Source: Amphiduros pacificus (taxonomy: Eukaryota > Annelida > Polychaeta > Phyllodocida > Hesionidae). Taken from it: a DNA stretch of 64,000 bases. How positions within the stretch are numbered: the first letter of the stretch is position 1; each line of letters starts with the position of its first letter. The stretch is from assembly GCA_949316495.1 (NCBI GenBank), contig OX439002.1, positions 56,026,531-56,090,530 of the forward strand. The letters are read 5' to 3'. Under the pieces are notes generated by a model, which had not been told where the DNA came from, did not search any database, and saw nothing but the letters and a program-made list of their open reading frames with translations. Below, one piece after another: positions 60,828-64,000 of this stretch. Made by a program: the position numbers and the translations under genes.

Positions 60828-62148
60828 GTGAGTTTTAGTTGTAATCACGGAGAAAGATGCAAACGAATGTACCGAGTGGGTGTGGAAAAAATGAAGCGCA
60901 AACTTGCGGTTTCAAAACCAAAAGCAAAATTCAAGTTTATCATGATCATTTTGGGCGAAAAACGCACTTCTCATGACGCGAAATATAATATGCTTTAACC
61001 TGTACAGAATTTGTTGTTGAATTATTGCCCAAAAACCCATGACACACCAAAACACGAAAGTAAACAACTGTAGTCAAGATATCCATTTATCGCCCACACC
61101 CATTCTTAGTGCATATGTCCTTGGCTTGAGAATGATGTTTTTTTCTCAGTTTTGGAAGAAAAAACAGAACATTTTCCATTAAAATATATTAACACCTCAA
61201 ACATAATGATACATGTTGTCAAATATAGTTTAAATATTGTGTTGTCATAATTATTTGATACCTGCAAATTTACAAAAATGTTTATGAATGACAATTGACA
61301 TGTCACCTGACAGGTCACCCTACCACTGGTACCAGTGAGTCAGAGCGTAACAATAATCCTCAATGCATGGTGTGACTTGTTAGAGGAAAATCTGATATTC
61401 CTTCCACAAAGAGAAAAGAACCATAAGTATTATAAGTTGTAAACAAGAATATGTGGTCTGTAACACAGATGGCCAAAATAAACCAAACAAAATTAAAACA
61501 AAGAACACAAATATTAAAACAAGCATTGCATATAATTGAGATAGTTAATATCACCCTTCTTCTTTTAAAAAACATTTATAGATGCAATATATGACAATGT
61601 TTTCTCAAGTATAAAAATTCCTCCCAGTTGCTTTGATTAGTCAATTTGGAAGAAAATCTGTGCAATGTGAAAAATGTATAATGTTAGGCATATTTATCGA
61701 TAGTGATCATTGTGTCTACTCAATTGATCAAAGAATTATGTCATCACACACTGGTTTTTTTCTTTGTTTAAAGGATATATAAGGAATATATTCATACACA
61801 ATATTAGAACATGCACAAATTAAAATCTAATACATGTTTGAAGATGAACACTCCACAGTGACATCAATTGTTCAAACCGTTCTGACCACATAAAGTAAGA
61901 TATATAACCACAGAAGCTCCCCACTCCCCAGTGCTACATTGATCACAGAGCAACACAGATAGTTCCTTTTGATATCCACCTCTGCCAAAACCATCTGTGT
62001 TTTAAAAAATCAGGAATATGCTTTGTCCAGTGAAAGAGCATTATCCACATTGATTGGTCAAATCTTTCTTCAAAACATTTCAGAACATGAATAGATGAAT
62101 AGGAATGAAAGTTCACAGGATGATATTAAAATATAAATTGTGTTTCAG
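60828..62148 (+). other. CDS1/2: CDS intron 1 (1321 bp)
   Basis: Runs from GTGAGTTTTA to TGTGTTTCAG, phase 0. CpG-rich for its first ~150 bp, then AT-rich. No further exon or repeat is seen in it. Confidence 0.8.
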
Positions 62149-62288
62149 CCACAAGTAGAGCATAAGTCTGGAGATGAGGATGATATTCCCCTGGCAGGAG
62201 ACCTGGCTCAGTCTGCAGCACAAGTACCCCAAGGCACAAACAAAGCCCCAGATGTCCTCGACTCAGCACTGAAAGATTTTAACCCAAG
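62149..62288 (+). CDS. CDS1/2: CDP-diacylglycerol synthase, coding exon 2
   Basis: Between TGTGTTTCAG and AAG|GTCGGT lie 46 codons plus two bases (AG, the start of an arginine codon). The first part, PQVEHKSGDEDDIPLAGDLA, is acidic like the N-terminal tail of animal CDS enzymes. The last part, NKAPDVLDSALKDFNPR, aligns with human CDS2 TPEVLNRALSNLSSR and the CDS1 equivalent, just before the conserved W(K/R)NW and first membrane helix. The next exon should begin with the rest of Arg and then Trp; it is not found before 64000. Vertebrates have two paralogues; an invertebrate normally has one, so no choice between CDS1 and CDS2 is implied. The donor GTCGGT is weaker than usual. Confidence 0.85.
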
Positions 62289-64000
62289 GTCGGTTTAGAA
62301 ATATAGTCATATAATATACTAGAAAATCCATAGCTGCCCTCAATGACCCTGTTGTCAATTAACATATTTTCCTCAATTATTTAATTTAATTATGTGTCTC
62401 ATTTATTCTGAGAAAGCCATCTGAGTGATATTGAAATGTAGGCATGTGGTGATCACCGCTTCCCACCATTGTTACTATGGACACTTCTTTTAATTGTCTA
62501 GCTGCTCTCTGATTGGTTGAAATGATTGCCATTGTCTCCCACCATTGTCTTGACTGCCGTGATTAGTCCCAAAACCGGATGTGTGTATGGACATCATAGG
62601 ATTATTATTAAGATAGTTGTTTCTTCACCACCCAAAACTTCAAAAGTCTGATCTTTCACTGGTTAATGTTTTTTTTGCAAAATTGTATACCAACAAATTC
62701 TTATCTCAGCACAGACACATTTCCCATTACAAGGTATATTTTAAGAACAATGTGCTACAAATATATTTCTGTATTCAAGATTGAGGCACGTATTGAAGTT
62801 CTTTAATAATAAAGGCATTGTTAAAACAATTCAGACATAATGAGCAGAGATTTACTCAACTGATATTGTATACATCATCATTTTCTTTATATATTTTATC
62901 CTGTGGTGACCAAGTATATCAAGTGACCTTAAAACATCTATAGAGCAAGTTTTATTACAGATAACAATTACAAAGTTTATCCACTTTCTGTTTCTACTGT
63001 ATGTAATAGCTCATCCACATTCTGTACCTCAATCAAGGCATACCTAGTCATTTAGTAATAAATGTCTTCTCACTAAACATCATCTGAAAGTATATGGCAG
63101 AGGCCCGGCAGTGGCCCGCAGGCATATGGTAAGATTATCTGAGGGCTGCCGGTGGCATCGTACAGTGAAAATAGGATTTTTTAAAAAGTTTATTTGTTCC
63201 CAGGCAATCATCAGATAATCCTGACATCTTTAGGATATCTTACAGACGTATTTAGGATATCTTAGAGATGTATGTTAGATGATACAGATGTCTTTATGTT
63301 GACCTAAAGATGCTTGTGTTGTGTCATGCATAATGTGACTACAGCCATGGCGTATCTTAATTTTCACTGATAAACTCGCTGGCAATGTGACTGGGGCATA
63401 AGCAAGACTACGTGATAAATTGCTGCTGGTTGAGGAAGGTCAGCTGTATTAGTTGTCATTATTTAAGCATGTTGAAATAAGTAATCTTGTTTTAAAGTAA
63501 GTTAAGATCCAAAAAAAAAGAAATTCAATTCATTTTATTAGTTCCCAAATCTTATGGGGCACATTAACTTTGGATTTGGGCTCTGTAGGTGTGCGTTCAT
63601 TTATCTGTCAACAAAAACATTTTCGAATATGGTATAAACATATTTCAGTTAAAACAATAAATTTGACATACTTTTGTCTCCAAAGGGTGTACATTTCATA
63701 CTCCTAGTAAAGTTTTTCATGTATTCCTTCAAAATATGGGCAGTGACTTTGAAATTTCAAAGTATCTCATCATTTTGACAAGCAACTGGCAGGAGAGTCT
63801 GGGTTCAATTGCCTCATAATATTGAAATCAATATATCCTTTTACACTGTTGTTTATGGTCTTTTAACGTTAGGGGGAACAGTGTCTTCTAAAGTTCTTTT
63901 TTCCCGCCAAAAAAAGTCATTTGAAACCCCAAAAATGACATGGTGCAAGACGATTGCTTTGTATAAAAATAACTACAAAAAACATTTCAACCTTTAAGGT
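62289..64000 (+). other. CDS1/2: CDS intron 2, partial
   Basis: Non-coding to the end of the window. No segment encoding the expected WKNW...CFHEII region was found on the plus strand. A TCTGGGTTCAATTGCC at about 63799-63814 looks faintly like a tRNA B-box but has no tRNA or SINE context. Confidence 0.65.

Overview
The window is AT-rich metazoan nuclear DNA, most likely from a mollusc. The signs are split genes with GT/AG introns, abundant mini- and microsatellites, a tRNA-derived SINE with a CAAACAAA-type tail, and two copies of a repeat built of ~146-bp monomers around a GTGACCTTGA...TCAAGGTC core, with a tetranucleotide microsatellite near the 3' end, as in bivalve 'pearl'/Helentron-type non-autonomous elements. 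I cannot name the species. There is no sign of bacterial, organellar or viral sequence.

Layout. 1-716 is a 31-bp minisatellite running off the left edge. 717-34184 is mostly non-coding and holds further tandem arrays (25, 13, 52 and 58 bp), dispersed-repeat copies, a decayed Penelope-like element tail (24232-24757) and one copy of the 146-bp-monomer element (31189-32515). 34185-34275 (minus) and 39002-39189 (plus) are the best isolated internal-exon candidates; neither protein is recognised. Between and after them lie a 459-bp MITE with ~50-bp terminal inverted repeats and a 9-bp target duplication (36945-37421), 52-bp and 28-bp arrays, a (GT)n plus SINE, and a second, longer copy of the monomer element (42796-44835). 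44836-60200 is again gene-poor, with a fading 59-bp array and some GC-balanced islands.

The clearest genes are at the right end. At 60.5-62.3 kb two first exons face away from each other across only 141 bp. On the plus strand are exons 1 and 2 of a CDP-diacylglycerol synthase (phosphatidate cytidylyltransferase, CDS1/CDS2 family); its membrane and catalytic exons lie beyond 64000. On the minus strand is a first exon coding for an arginine-bearing, acid-free N-terminus that looks like a mitochondrial targeting sequence. The CpG-rich gap between them is inferred to be a shared bidirectional promoter.

Most long open frames in this window are chance or repeat-derived; the longest (up to 255 codons) come entirely from the 58-bp minisatellite. 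No wholly new system was found. The points most worth a second look are the divergent gene pair, the MULE-like MITE, and the two monomer-array elements, in which each monomer carries paired nuclear-receptor-type half-sites.
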